Assembly (NCBI RefSeq): GCF_044454545.1
Contig: NZ_JBITDV010000020.1
Location: 1-64,000 of the forward strand
Source of the DNA: Cryptosporangium sp044454545
Lineage (GTDB): Bacteria > Actinomycetota > Actinomycetes > Mycobacteriales > Cryptosporangiaceae
Reading direction: 5' to 3'
Length of the DNA stretch: 64,000 nt
In this document: piece after piece, positions 23,079 to 33,808 of the stretch
Layout of the letters: each line of letters opens with the position of its first letter
Numbering within the stretch: the first letter of the stretch is position 1
Translations under genes and position numbers: made by a program
Notes under the pieces: generated by a model
Seen by the model: only the letters and a program-made list of their open reading frames with translations
What the model was told of the DNA's origin: nothing
Databases searched by the model: none

Positions 23079-25703
23079 TCAGCGGGTGTCGGAGGCCGAT
23101 CCGGCCACCGCCGCGCGGCCGGCCTCCAGCCGGGCGATCGGCACCCGGTACGGCGAGCAGGACACGTAGTCCAGCCCGGCCTCGTGGAAGAACCGCACGG
23201 AGTCCGGGTCGCCGCCGTGCTCACCGCAGACCCCGATGTGGAGGTCGGGCCGGGCGGCGCGGCCCTCGTCGACCGCGATCCGGATCATCCGGCCGATCCC
23301 CGCCCGGTCGATCGACTCGAACGGCGACATTCCGAAGATCCCCAGCTCCAGGTACCGGGAGAAGAACGCGCCCTCCACGTCGTCCCGGGAGAAGCCCCAG
23401 CCCATCTGGGTCAGGTCGTTGGTCCCGAACGAGAAGAAGTCCGCCGCGTGCGCGATCTCTCCGGCGGTCAGGGCGGCCCGCGGCACCTCGATCATCGTGC
23501 CGATCCGCACCGGCAGCCCGTCGCCGAGCTCGGCGACCAGCTTCTCCGCCTCGGCCCGCACCGTCTCCAGTTCCTGGACGGCACCGACCAGCGGCACCAT
23601 GATCTCCGCTTTCGGGTCGCCACCCGCGTCGCGGTGCGCGACCGCCGCCCGGACGATCGCCCGGACCTGCATCGCGAACAACCCGGGGACGACCAGCCCG
23701 AGGCGGACCCCGCGCAGGCCGAGCATCGGGTTGGCCTCGTGCATCCGCCGGACCGCGGCCAGCAGCGCGAGATCCGAGCCCGGGTCCTTCCCCAGCGCCT
23801 CGGCCACCCCGACCTTGACCGCCAGCTCCTCCAGCGACGGCAGGAACTCGTGCAGCGGCGGGTCGAGCAGCCGGATCGTTACCGGGACGCCGTCCATCGC
23901 CCGGAAGATCTCCTCGAAGTCGGCCTGCTGCAGCGGCAGCAGTCCGGCCAGCGCGAGTTCGCGTTCGCGGTCGTCGGACGCGAGGATCAACCGTTCGACC
24001 AGCGGCCGCCGGTCGCCGAGGAACATGTGCTCGGTCCGGCAGAGCCCGACGCCCTCGGCGCCGAACCGGCGGGCGCGGGCGGCGTCGGTCCCGGTGTCGG
24101 CGTTGGCCCGGACGCCGAGCCGGCGCCGGGTGTCGGCGTGGGTGAGCATCCGGTGCACGGCCGCCACCAGCCGATCCGTGGCCGGGGCGCGCTCGCCCTC
24201 GAAATACCGGACCACCGGCGACGGCGCGACCGGCAGCTCACCGAGGTAGACCTTCCCCGACGTGCCGTCGATCGAGAGGACGTCAGCCTCCCGGACGACC
24301 CGGCCGCCGACGGTCAGCTCGCGCCGCGCCGCGTCCACCTCGAGCTCCTCGGCGCCGCAGACGCAGGTCTTACCCATGCCGCGGGCGACGACTGCGGCGT
24401 GCGACGTCTTGCCGCCCCGGCTGGTCAGCACGCCCTGGGCCGCGATCATGCCCGGCAGGTCGTCCGGGTTGGTCTCCCGGCGGACGAGGATCACCCGGTC
24501 GCCGCCGGCCGCCAGCGCGGTCGCGCGGCCGGAGTCGAACGCCACCCGCCCCACCGCGGCGCCGGGCGAGGCCCCGATACCCGACGCGATCGCCCGCACG
24601 CCCGGCCGGATCTCGAACGCCGGGAACATCAGCTGGGCCAGCTGGGCGCCGGTGATCCGGGCCAGCGCCTCGTCGAGGTCGATCAGCCCCTCGTCGACCA
24701 GCTGGGACGCGATCACGAACGCAGCGGCCGCGGTGCGCTTGCCGACCCGGGTCTGCAGCATCCAGAGCTTGCCGTGCTCGATCGTGAACTCGATGTCGCA
24801 CAGGTCGCGGTAGTGGTTCTCCAACACCGTCATGTGGTGCAGCAGCTCGGCGTAGGAGGCTGGGTCCAGGCGCGCCAGGTCCTGCAGCGGCACCGTGTTG
24901 CGGATCCCGGCGACGACGTCCTCGCCCTGGGCGTTCTGCAGGTAGTCGCCGTAGACGCCGCGCTCACCGGTGGCCGGGTCCCGGGTGAATGCGACGCCGG
25001 TGCCGGAGTCCTCCCCCAGGTTGCCGAAGACCATCGCCATCACGTTCACCGCGGTGCCGAGGTGGGCCGGTATCCGCTCTTGGCGCCGGTAGAGCGTCGC
25101 CCGTTCGGAGTTCCAGGACTCGAACACCGCCCGGACGGCCAGGTCGAGCTGCTCCCGGGGGTCCTGCGGGAACTCCCGTCCGGTGTGCTCGCGGAAGACC
25201 TTCTGGTAGGACGCCACCAGCTCCCGGGGATCGTCGACCGACGGCCGGGCGCGGTCGAAGTCCACTCCGAACACGGTGCGGCCGAACATCTCGATCAGTC
25301 GCCGGTAGGAGTCCCAGGCCGAATGTTCGCTCTCGCCGCGCTGGGCGGCCAGGCCGTACACGCTCCGGTCGTTGAGACCGATGTCGAGGATCGTCTCCAT
25401 CATGCCGGGCATCGAGAACGCCGCGCCCGAGCGCACCGACACCAGCAGCGGGTCGTCCGGGTCGCCGAGCCGGCGGCCCATCTGCCGTTCCAGCCGCCGG
25501 AGATGGGCGGTGACCTCGTCGGCCAGCCCGGCCGGCTCGGTGCCGGTGCGCAGGTACTCGCGGCAAGCGTCGGTCGTGATCGTGAATCCCGGCGGGACCG
25601 GGAGCCCGAGGCGGGTCATCTCGGCGAGGTTGGCGCCCTTCCCGCCCAGCAGCGCCTTCTGGTCCTTGTTGCCCTGGGTGAAGTCGTAGACGAGCGTGGC
25701 CAT
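23079..25703 (-). CDS. ppdK: Pyruvate, phosphate dikinase
   Basis: 874 residues, full length for bacterial PPDK. It interconverts pyruvate, ATP and Pi with PEP, AMP and PPi. The N-terminal ATP-grasp domain (GGKGANLAEMTRLGLPVPPGF; GFxxDPATGE-type loop) is followed by the swivelling phosphohistidine domain with His435 (GGKTSHAAVVARGMGK) and the C-terminal PEP/pyruvate TIM barrel with the CGEHGGDP cysteine. The ATG follows GAAGGAG. Linked to PFL and ADP-forming acyl-CoA synthetase, it could save ATP in glycolysis using PPi, or make PEP from pyruvate. No DosR-like box is adjacent; transcription may come from the alcohol dehydrogenase remnant upstream. Confidence 0.93.
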   Translation of the reverse strand: MATLVYDFTQGNKDQKALLGGKGANLAEMTRLGLPVPPGFTITTDACREYLRTGTEPAGLADEVTAHLRRLERQMGRRLGDPDDPLLVSVRSGAAFSMPGMMETILDIGLNDRSVYGLAAQRGESEHSAWDSYRRLIEMFGRTVFGVDFDRARPSVDDPRELVASYQKVFREHTGREFPQDPREQLDLAVRAVFESWNSERATLYRRQERIPAHLGTAVNVMAMVFGNLGEDSGTGVAFTRDPATGERGVYGDYLQNAQGEDVVAGIRNTVPLQDLARLDPASYAELLHHMTVLENHYRDLCDIEFTIEHGKLWMLQTRVGKRTAAAAFVIASQLVDEGLIDLDEALARITGAQLAQLMFPAFEIRPGVRAIASGIGASPGAAVGRVAFDSGRATALAAGGDRVILVRRETNPDDLPGMIAAQGVLTSRGGKTSHAAVVARGMGKTCVCGAEELEVDAARRELTVGGRVVREADVLSIDGTSGKVYLGELPVAPSPVVRYFEGERAPATDRLVAAVHRMLTHADTRRRLGVRANADTGTDAARARRFGAEGVGLCRTEHMFLGDRRPLVERLILASDDRERELALAGLLPLQQADFEEIFRAMDGVPVTIRLLDPPLHEFLPSLEELAVKVGVAEALGKDPGSDLALLAAVRRMHEANPMLGLRGVRLGLVVPGLFAMQVRAIVRAAVAHRDAGGDPKAEIMVPLVGAVQELETVRAEAEKLVAELGDGLPVRIGTMIEVPRAALTAGEIAHAADFFSFGTNDLTQMGWGFSRDDVEGAFFSRYLELGIFGMSPFESIDRAGIGRMIRIAVDEGRAARPDLHIGVCGEHGGDPDSVRFFHEAGLDYVSCSPYRVPIARLEAGRAAVAGSASDTR

Positions 25704-25718
25704 GACGAGCTCCTTCGG

Positions 25719-26438
25719 TCAATCGGGGACGACGGCGCGCCCGCGCACGGTGCCGGCCGCCACCGCGGCGTAGGCCTCGGTCGCGCGGCTCAGCGGCCAG
25801 GTGCGGACGTGCGGGCGCAGGTCGCCGCGGGCCGCGAGCCGCAGCACGTCGTGCAGTTCCGGGCGGGTGCCCCAGCAGGTCGGCGTCACCGACACGCCGA
25901 ACGGCAGCCCCAGCGGCGACACCGGCAGGGTGCCGCCGCCCAGGCCGACAAGCGAGATCCGCCCGTCCGGGGGCGATCGACTTCGCGGCGATCTCCAGGG
26001 TCGTGTCCGAGCCGACCAAGTCGATCACGGCGGCCGCGCCGGCGCCCCGGGTGTAGTTGCGGACCGCGTCCTCGGCGCACGCGCTGGCGTGCACGGCGTG
26101 GTCGGCGCCGCAGGCCTTCGCGAGTTCCAGGGCTTCCGGTGACGTGTCGATGGCGATGACCGCGGCGTCGGTCGTCGCCCGCAGGATCTGGACGGCGAGG
26201 TGGCGGGCAGCGGAACCAGGAAGCGCGGCGAGGGCACCAGCAGGTAGTCGGCTATGCCGCCGTCCGTCCCCAGGCCCGCGACCGGATGGTTGGTGGGGCT
26301 GCCGGTGCAGTAGTTCTCGGTACCGGCCGCGCACGCACGGCAGGCGCCGCAGCCCCAGGGGCCGTAGACGGCGACCGGTTCGGCGACTTCGGCGAGCACC
26401 GGGTCGGACTGCCAGGCGGGGATGCGCAGCGCGCGCAT
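25719..26438 (-). pseudogene. Zinc-dependent alcohol dehydrogenase, multiply deleted
   Basis: GAGGAGG and an ATG at 26438 begin MRALRIPAWQSDPVLAEVAE, but the text jumps at once to PVAVYGPWGCGACRACAAG, the structural-zinc lobe. About 70 residues with the catalytic zinc Cys and GHE are lost. Near 26,200 another deletion removes the Rossmann GxGGLG and shifts frame (LAVQILRATTDAAVIAIDTS follows), and a third shift near 25,960 precedes the C-terminus VAAGTVRGRAVVPD. Three disruptions exclude a simple read error. An intact relative lies at 39,144. Confidence 0.8.
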
Positions 26439-26457
26439 GGTGACCTCCTCGCGCGAA

Positions 26458-26487
26458 CGGCCCGGCCGGATGAGGTCGGCCGGACCG
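26458..26487 (-). terminator. Possible hairpin terminator after DoxX gene
   Basis: An 11-bp stem with one G-T type pair (CGGCCCGGCCG / CGGCCGGACCG) and an 8-nt loop lies 50 bp beyond the stop of the minus-strand DoxX gene. It has no clear T-run. Confidence 0.4.
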
Positions 26488-26537
26488 CCAACGGATCGAT
26501 GGGACGGTGATCGGAGGGACGGGAGCCGGCCGGCGGT

Positions 26538-27116
26538 TCACGTGAGCCAGGGGTACTTCTTGACCAGGGTGGTGCTGGTCCACCAGGTGCCGAGGCCGAA
26601 GTAGCGGCCGGCGCCGAGCAGGGCGAGGGCGGCGACGATCAGGGCGCCGAGGATGTGTTCGTCGGTGATGGGGTTGTTCTCGGGGGGCAGGACGACGCTC
26701 CACATGAGGACGTAGAGCAGCGCACCGCTGGCGCCGGCGATGCGCATGCCGATGCCGAGGGTCATTGCGATGCCGATGCCCAGCAGGCCGAGCATGAACG
26801 CCGAGTCGGCGAAGGCGGTGCCGGCGAGGTTGTTGTACAGGCCCTTGAACGGGCCGTCGGCGCCGTGGCCGAGGAAGCCGGCGGTCGGGGAGCCGCCGTC
26901 GATCCAGCCCTTGCCGGACGGGGTCGCGTAGCCGAGGCCGAAGACCTTGTCGACGAACGCCCACAGGAATGTCCATCCGACGACGATCCGGGCCGCGGCC
27001 AGGACGGCCCGGGTGGCGACGCCGGGGGTGCCGGGCAGTGCCGCGGCGGTGGCCTCGTGGTGGGGGTGGGGGAGGTGGAAGCGCGAGGTTCGCGCCGGGC
27101 CGTGGGTGGTGGCCAT
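26538..27116 (-). CDS. DoxX-family membrane protein
   Basis: 192 residues. The first helix (VLAAARIVVGWTFLWAFVDKVFG) and the following KGWIDGGSPTAGFLG and ADSAFMLGLLGIGIAMTLGIG match the DoxX/TQO-small-subunit-like family. Four transmembrane helices are visible. Family members are linked to quinone reduction, thiosulfate oxidation or redox homeostasis; the activity here is unknown. GAGGTGA precedes the ATG at 27116. Two DosR-like boxes lie in the 199-bp divergent gap, one close to this gene. Confidence 0.8.
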   Translation of the reverse strand: MATTHGPARTSRFHLPHPHHEATAAALPGTPGVATRAVLAAARIVVGWTFLWAFVDKVFGLGYATPSGKGWIDGGSPTAGFLGHGADGPFKGLYNNLAGTAFADSAFMLGLLGIGIAMTLGIGMRIAGASGALLYVLMWSVVLPPENNPITDEHILGALIVAALALLGAGRYFGLGTWWTSTTLVKKYPWLT

Positions 27117-27193
27117 GGGGAGTCACCTCGGTGAGGAGTAGGAGCCGTGCTCTCTGCCCGCTCAGATTCCGCTGTGAAGCGGCCGGTGAAGCA

Positions 27194-27207
27194 GGGTCCT
27201 AGGTCCC
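27194..27207 (-). promoter_or_regulatory. DosR-like box (GGGTCCTAGGTCCC; one change from a perfect palindrome)
   Basis: Lies 77 bp upstream of the DoxX ATG, in the divergent gap. Only the outer-half base at position 4 breaks the symmetry. Confidence 0.6.
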
Positions 27208-27222
27208 GGATCGGCGCACGTC

Positions 27223-27236
27223 GGGACCTTCGTCCC
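27223..27236 (+). promoter_or_regulatory. DosR-like box (GGGACCTTCGTCCC), consensus copy
   Basis: An exact consensus copy 79 bp upstream of the PEP-synthase-like remnant. The same 14-mer recurs at 27,788. Confidence 0.75.
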
Positions 27237-27315
27237 GGGGCCGCCCGCCCACCGGCACTGCTCCGGCCGGCCCGGAAGGACCGACCGTGAGAGTGGAGGA
27301 AAGGGGGGTGGCGTC

Positions 27316-27775
27316 GTGACCGAGAAGAGCGCCACCGTGCTGTGGTTCACCGAGCTGTCGGTCGCCGACACCGCGAGCGCGGGCGGCAAAGGAGCCAACC
27401 TCGGCGAGCTGACCCGGGCCGGCCTGCCGGTGCCGCCGGGCTTCGTCGTCAGCGCCGGCGCCTATCTGCAGACGATGGAGGCCGCCGGTCTGCGCCGGGC
27501 CCTCACCGACCGGGTCGTCGCCCCCACACGCCGGTCGGGTCCACCGTGGTGACGTACTGGTCGCCGCGATGACGTCGCCGGACTGGATGCCGATCCTGCG
27601 CGAAGCGGCCGCCCTGGTGACCGACGGAGGGGGGATGACCTGCCATGCCGCGGCCGAGAGTCGCGAGCTGCGGATCCCCGGCGTCGTCGGAACCCGCACC
27701 GCCACGACGACGCTCGCCGACGGCGAGTCCGTCACCGTCGACGGCACCCGCGGCACGGTGACGCGGGCCCGCTGA
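27316..27775 (+). pseudogene. Phosphoenolpyruvate synthase-like remnant
   Basis: The GTG or ATG start region at 27316 gives 65 residues of the ATP-grasp N-terminus (GGKGANLGELTRAGLPVPPG). After a jump and frame change comes the phosphohistidine domain: VAAMTSPDWMPILREAAALV, GGGMTCHAAAESRELRIPG with the catalytic His, then a stop at 27775. Some 300 residues between and the whole C-terminal PEP barrel are missing. It retains a consensus DosR-like box, so the original gene was probably in the regulon. Confidence 0.7.
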
Positions 27776-27787
27776 ACCGGGCAGAAC

Positions 27788-27801
27788 GGGACCTTCGTCC
27801 C
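27788..27801 (+). promoter_or_regulatory. DosR-like box (GGGACCTTCGTCCC), consensus copy
   Basis: An exact consensus copy 56 bp upstream of the P-type ATPase GTG. Confidence 0.75.
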
Positions 27802-27857
27802 TCGCAGCCGGACACCCGGTGGGCCGACGGTGGACGGGAGCAGGGAGGAGAACCGCC

Positions 27858-30560
<2,703 letters not shown>

Positions 30561-30588
30561 GGGCAGGAACACGGGAGAGGAGCCGACG

Positions 30589-31050
30589 GTGCGCATCGGG
30601 GGATCGTTCGTCCTGGTCGGAACCGACGGATCGCCGCAGGCCGGCCGCGCGGTGGAGTGGGCCGCGGCCCGGGCCCGTGCCGCCGCGCCGGCGGTCGGGG
30701 TGCAGTCCGCGCTGGTCGTCGACGGTCCGGTGTCCGCGCTGCTCGCGGCGGCCGCCGAGGCCGGCCTGCTGGTCGTCGGCAGCCGCCGGCTCGATCCGGT
30801 GACCGGGCTGATCGTCGGCTCGGTCGGCGTCGAATGCGTCACCGAGCCGGCCACGCCCGCCACCGCTCTGCTCACCCATGCGGCCGGCACCGACCTGCTG
30901 GTGCTCGGCGCAGACGGCTGGGGCGGCCTGGCCGGCATCCTGCACCACTCGGTCGGCCGCCGCGCGTGCTGGCGAGCGCCGTGCCCGGTCGCGATCGTCC
31001 GGGCCGCGGCCGAGCCGGACCGGGCACCCACCTCGAGGAGGCAGTCATGA
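30589..31050 (+). CDS. Compressed universal stress protein (two loops in one-domain length)
   Basis: 153 residues from GTG 30589. It begins like a USP (FVLVGTDGSPQAGRAVEWAA) but reaches the first glycine loop (LLVVGSRRLDPVTGLIVGSV) at residue 65 and a second (LLVLGADGWGGLAGILHHSV) at 105. Strands beta2-beta3 of the first domain and the N-terminal half of the second are missing. This looks like a tandem USP shortened by two in-frame deletions. Whether it folds is doubtful. Its stop overlaps the Acg start (ATGA), so reading through it may matter for coupling. Confidence 0.65.
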   Translation: MRIGGSFVLVGTDGSPQAGRAVEWAAARARAAAPAVGVQSALVVDGPVSALLAAAAEAGLLVVGSRRLDPVTGLIVGSVGVECVTEPATPATALLTHAAGTDLLVLGADGWGGLAGILHHSVGRRACWRAPCPVAIVRAAAEPDRAPTSRRQS

Positions 31051-32042
31051 CCGCACCCATCCACCGGCCGATGCAGGCGATTCTCGACGTCGCCGCCGCG
31101 GCGGCGCTGCGGGCGCCGTCGGTGCTCAACACCCAGCCGTGGCACTGGACCGCACACGAGCGGTCGCTGGATCTGCGGGCCGACCCGCACCGGCAACTGA
31201 CCGGCCTCGACCCCGAGGGCCGGATGCTGACGATCAGCTGCGGGGCTGCGCTCGACTACGCGCTGATCGCGCTGCGTACCGAGGGCTATCCGGCCCGGGT
31301 CGAGCTGCTGCCGGACCCGAATGATCCGGAGCTGCTCGCGTCCGTCTACCCGCTCGAGCGCACGCCCGCCGGTCCGGAGCACTACCGGCGCTACCAGACG
31401 ACGCTGCGACGCCGCACCGACCGGCGGCCGTTCGGCCCGGAGCCGGTGGCCGAGGACATGCTCGCCGCGCTGACCGAAGCCGCGTTCGTCCACGGTGTCC
31501 ACGTGCACGTCGTCCAGGACCACCAGGTTCCCGCGCTGGCCGCCGCGGCCGGGTACGCCGCCGCCGCGGAACTCGCCGACTCCGCGGACCGGGCCGACCT
31601 CCGGCAGTGGACCCGGCGGGCGACCGGCGCGGCCGACGGCCTGCCCACGAACGTCACCGTCCCGGGGCGCCCCCGTCCGGTCCCGCTGCGCCCGTTCGCC
31701 GAGGACCTCGCCGGGAAGCTCGACGCCGGACCGGGCGACGACAGTGGCACCCGGTACCTGATCCTGTGGGGCAACCAGGACGGCCGGCGGGCCTGGCTGC
31801 GGGCCGGGCAGGCGCTCTCGAGCCTGCTCCTGACCGCGGCGGAACTCGGGCTGGCCACCTCGCCGATGACCGACCTGGTCGAGGTGCCCGGCACCCGGGT
31901 CGCGCTGCGCCGGTTGCTGTCCTGGCAGGGACACCCGTACGCGGTGGTCCGGGTCGGTGCCGCCGCCGCGGACCTCGGCGTGCCGGCCGCGCACCGGCGG
32001 GCCCACGACGACGTCGTCACGCTGGACGGTGACCGGTCATGA
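31047..32042 (+). CDS. Acg-family nitroreductase-fold protein (copy 3)
   Basis: 331 residues with APSVLNTQPWHWT, LTISCGAALDYAL, LRRRTDRRPFGP and ATSPMTDLVEVPGTRVALRRL. The predicted role is FMN binding or sequestration under low oxygen. It is translationally coupled to the compressed USP upstream (ATGA) and to the decayed Acg copy downstream (ATGA), giving a USP-acg-acg run. It is less like copies 1 and 2 than they are like each other: the LSDVWLTLT block is LSSLLLTAAELGLATSP. Confidence 0.85.
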   Translation: MTAPIHRPMQAILDVAAAAALRAPSVLNTQPWHWTAHERSLDLRADPHRQLTGLDPEGRMLTISCGAALDYALIALRTEGYPARVELLPDPNDPELLASVYPLERTPAGPEHYRRYQTTLRRRTDRRPFGPEPVAEDMLAALTEAAFVHGVHVHVVQDHQVPALAAAAGYAAAAELADSADRADLRQWTRRATGAADGLPTNVTVPGRPRPVPLRPFAEDLAGKLDAGPGDDSGTRYLILWGNQDGRRAWLRAGQALSSLLLTAAELGLATSPMTDLVEVPGTRVALRRLLSWQGHPYAVVRVGAAAADLGVPAAHRRAHDDVVTLDGDRS

Positions 32043-32721
32043 CCAGCGCTGCCGCCCCCCGGTCCGGCGTGCTCGACGCCGAACGCTTCGCCGGCCTGGT
32101 GGAGCTCGGCGTCCGGGCACCGTCGGTGCACAACAGCCAGCCGTGGCGGTTCCGGCGCCGCGGCGACGCGGTGGAGATCCTGGCCGACGCGGCCGCCGCC
32201 GACGCCTGCCGGCTGGCCGTGCTCCGACCGCGCGCACGCGCCGAGGTCGCCGACCTGCTGCGGGCCGCCGACCGGGAACTCGAGCAGCGTCCCGGCTACG
32301 CGGCGGAGCGACGGGCCTGGGTACGAGGTCTGCGCAGTGGGGCCGACGGCATCGCCTGGGACCTGCTGGCCGGTCGACCGCACCCGGACGAGCCGCTGCT
32401 CCGGCGTGACTTCGGCGAGGCGCCGAACGCGGTACCGCGCCGCTACGAGAGCGACCCGTGCGTCGCGGTGCTCGTCAGCAACACCGCGGGGCGCTACGAC
32501 GACCTGCGCGCCGGTCAGGCGCTGCAGCACGTCCTGCTCCGGGCCACCGCGTCCGGCTGACCTCGTCGATGTTCTCGCAGGTGATCGAGGTCCCGGACAC
32601 CCGTGCCCGGCTCGACGCGCTGTGCGGGGGCGGCGTCGCGCAGATGGTGCTGCGGTTCGGCTACGGCGTGGCGCACGCACCGACCAGCCGCCGCCCGATC
32701 TCCGAGGTGGTGGAGGACTGA
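32039..32721 (+). pseudogene. Acg-family protein (copy 4), frameshifted and internally deleted
   Basis: The ATG at 32039 overlaps the previous stop. The first part has VRAPSVHNSQPWRFRR, but the section between it and the helices at about residue 60 (normally ending in SCGAAL) is missing. The frame breaks at 32,558, where GGCTGACC lacks one base needed for GLTSS. The continuation, SQVIEVPDTRARLDALCGGG to a stop at 32721, is in the next frame. Two independent lesions indicate a pseudogene. Confidence 0.8.
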
Positions 32722-32744
32722 CGGGTCCTCGGCCGGGTGGATCC

Positions 32745-32758
32745 CGGACTTCCGGCCC
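32745..32758 (+). promoter_or_regulatory. DosR-like box (CGGACTTCCGGCCC)
   Basis: Lies 70 bp upstream of Acg copy 5, in the 107-bp gap after the pseudogene. Confidence 0.55.
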
Positions 32759-32828
32759 TGCTCGGCCGGGTGTCGCTCACGCAGGCTGGAAGGGCAGGAG
32801 AACAACGAGCCGAGGGGACCGGCGCGCG

Positions 32829-33800
32829 ATGCTGAACAACGACTCTGACCACGAGAAACTTCTCCGGGGAGCGGCCGAGGCCGCGATGCGTGCCCCGTCG
32901 ATCTTCAACACCCAGCCGTGGCGCTGGACTGTCCGCGGCGGTGCGCTGGAACTGCGCGCCGACCGGAGCCGGCAGCTGGCCGTCACCGACCCGGACGGAC
33001 GGATGCTGACGATCAGCTGCGGGATCGCGCTGCACCACGCGCTGGTCACGCTGACCGCGGACGGGCACCGGCCGGTCGTCGACCGGATGCCCGACCCCGG
33101 CGACCCCGACCTGCTGGCGCGGATCGCGCTCGGCGGCGAGATCACGCCGGCCGACGTCCGGCTCCGGGACGCGATCGACAAGCGGCACACCGACCGCCGG
33201 CCGTTCTCCGACGTGGCGGTCCCGGACGCGGTCGTCGACCGGCTCCGGGGCAGCGCCGAGGAGCGCGGGGTGTACGTGGCCGAGCTGGGTCCGCGGTCGA
33301 TGGTGCGCTTCCAGGTGACCGCCGCCCGGGCCGGTGAGCTCGACGAGAGCGACCCGGCGTTCCAGGCCGAGCTGGCCGAGTGGACGCACCGCCCGGCCGA
33401 CGCCGGTGACGGCATCGCGCCCTCCACCGCGGTTCCGGCCACGCCGCGGACCGTGCCGCTGCGGTCGTTCTACCCGGACGGCGGTGAGCGGCTGCTGCCC
33501 GGTCCCGGTCACGACGGCGGCGCGCGGTATCTGGTGTTCTGGACGACCGGCGACGATCCGGCCGACTGGCTGGCCGCCGGCGAGGCGACCAGCGCGGCGA
33601 TGCTGGAGGCCACCGCGTCGGGCCTCGCGGTTTCCCCGATGACCGACGTGGTCGAGGTACCGGCCTCGCGGGCGCTGCTGTACCGCCTGCTCGACCACCT
33701 CGGCGAGGCGCAGATGGCGCTCCGCGTCGGCGTCCCGGCGACCCCGGACGACGCCCCGGTCAGCGCGCGGCGCGCCCTCTCGGACGTCGTCGACTTCTAG
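32829..33800 (+). CDS. Acg-family nitroreductase-fold protein (copy 5)
   Basis: 323 residues with APSIFNTQPWRWT, LTISCGIALHHAL, DKRHTDRRPFSD and AVSPMTDVVEVPASRALL. The family role is flavin binding without a proven substrate. The start ATG at 32829 has only a weak GAGGGGA upstream but matches the family N-terminus. It is followed 8 bp later by the second P-type ATPase, so the two genes appear to be one operon under the box at 32,745. Confidence 0.86.
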   Translation: MLNNDSDHEKLLRGAAEAAMRAPSIFNTQPWRWTVRGGALELRADRSRQLAVTDPDGRMLTISCGIALHHALVTLTADGHRPVVDRMPDPGDPDLLARIALGGEITPADVRLRDAIDKRHTDRRPFSDVAVPDAVVDRLRGSAEERGVYVAELGPRSMVRFQVTAARAGELDESDPAFQAELAEWTHRPADAGDGIAPSTAVPATPRTVPLRSFYPDGGERLLPGPGHDGGARYLVFWTTGDDPADWLAAGEATSAAMLEATASGLAVSPMTDVVEVPASRALLYRLLDHLGEAQMALRVGVPATPDDAPVSARRALSDVVDF

Positions 33801-33808
33801 GAGCGCAG

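Noticed and set aside
23184..26159. 991-codon plus-strand open frame antisense to PPDK
   Set aside because: No domain, biased His/Arg/Pro content, fully explained as the mirror of PPDK and the ADH remnant.
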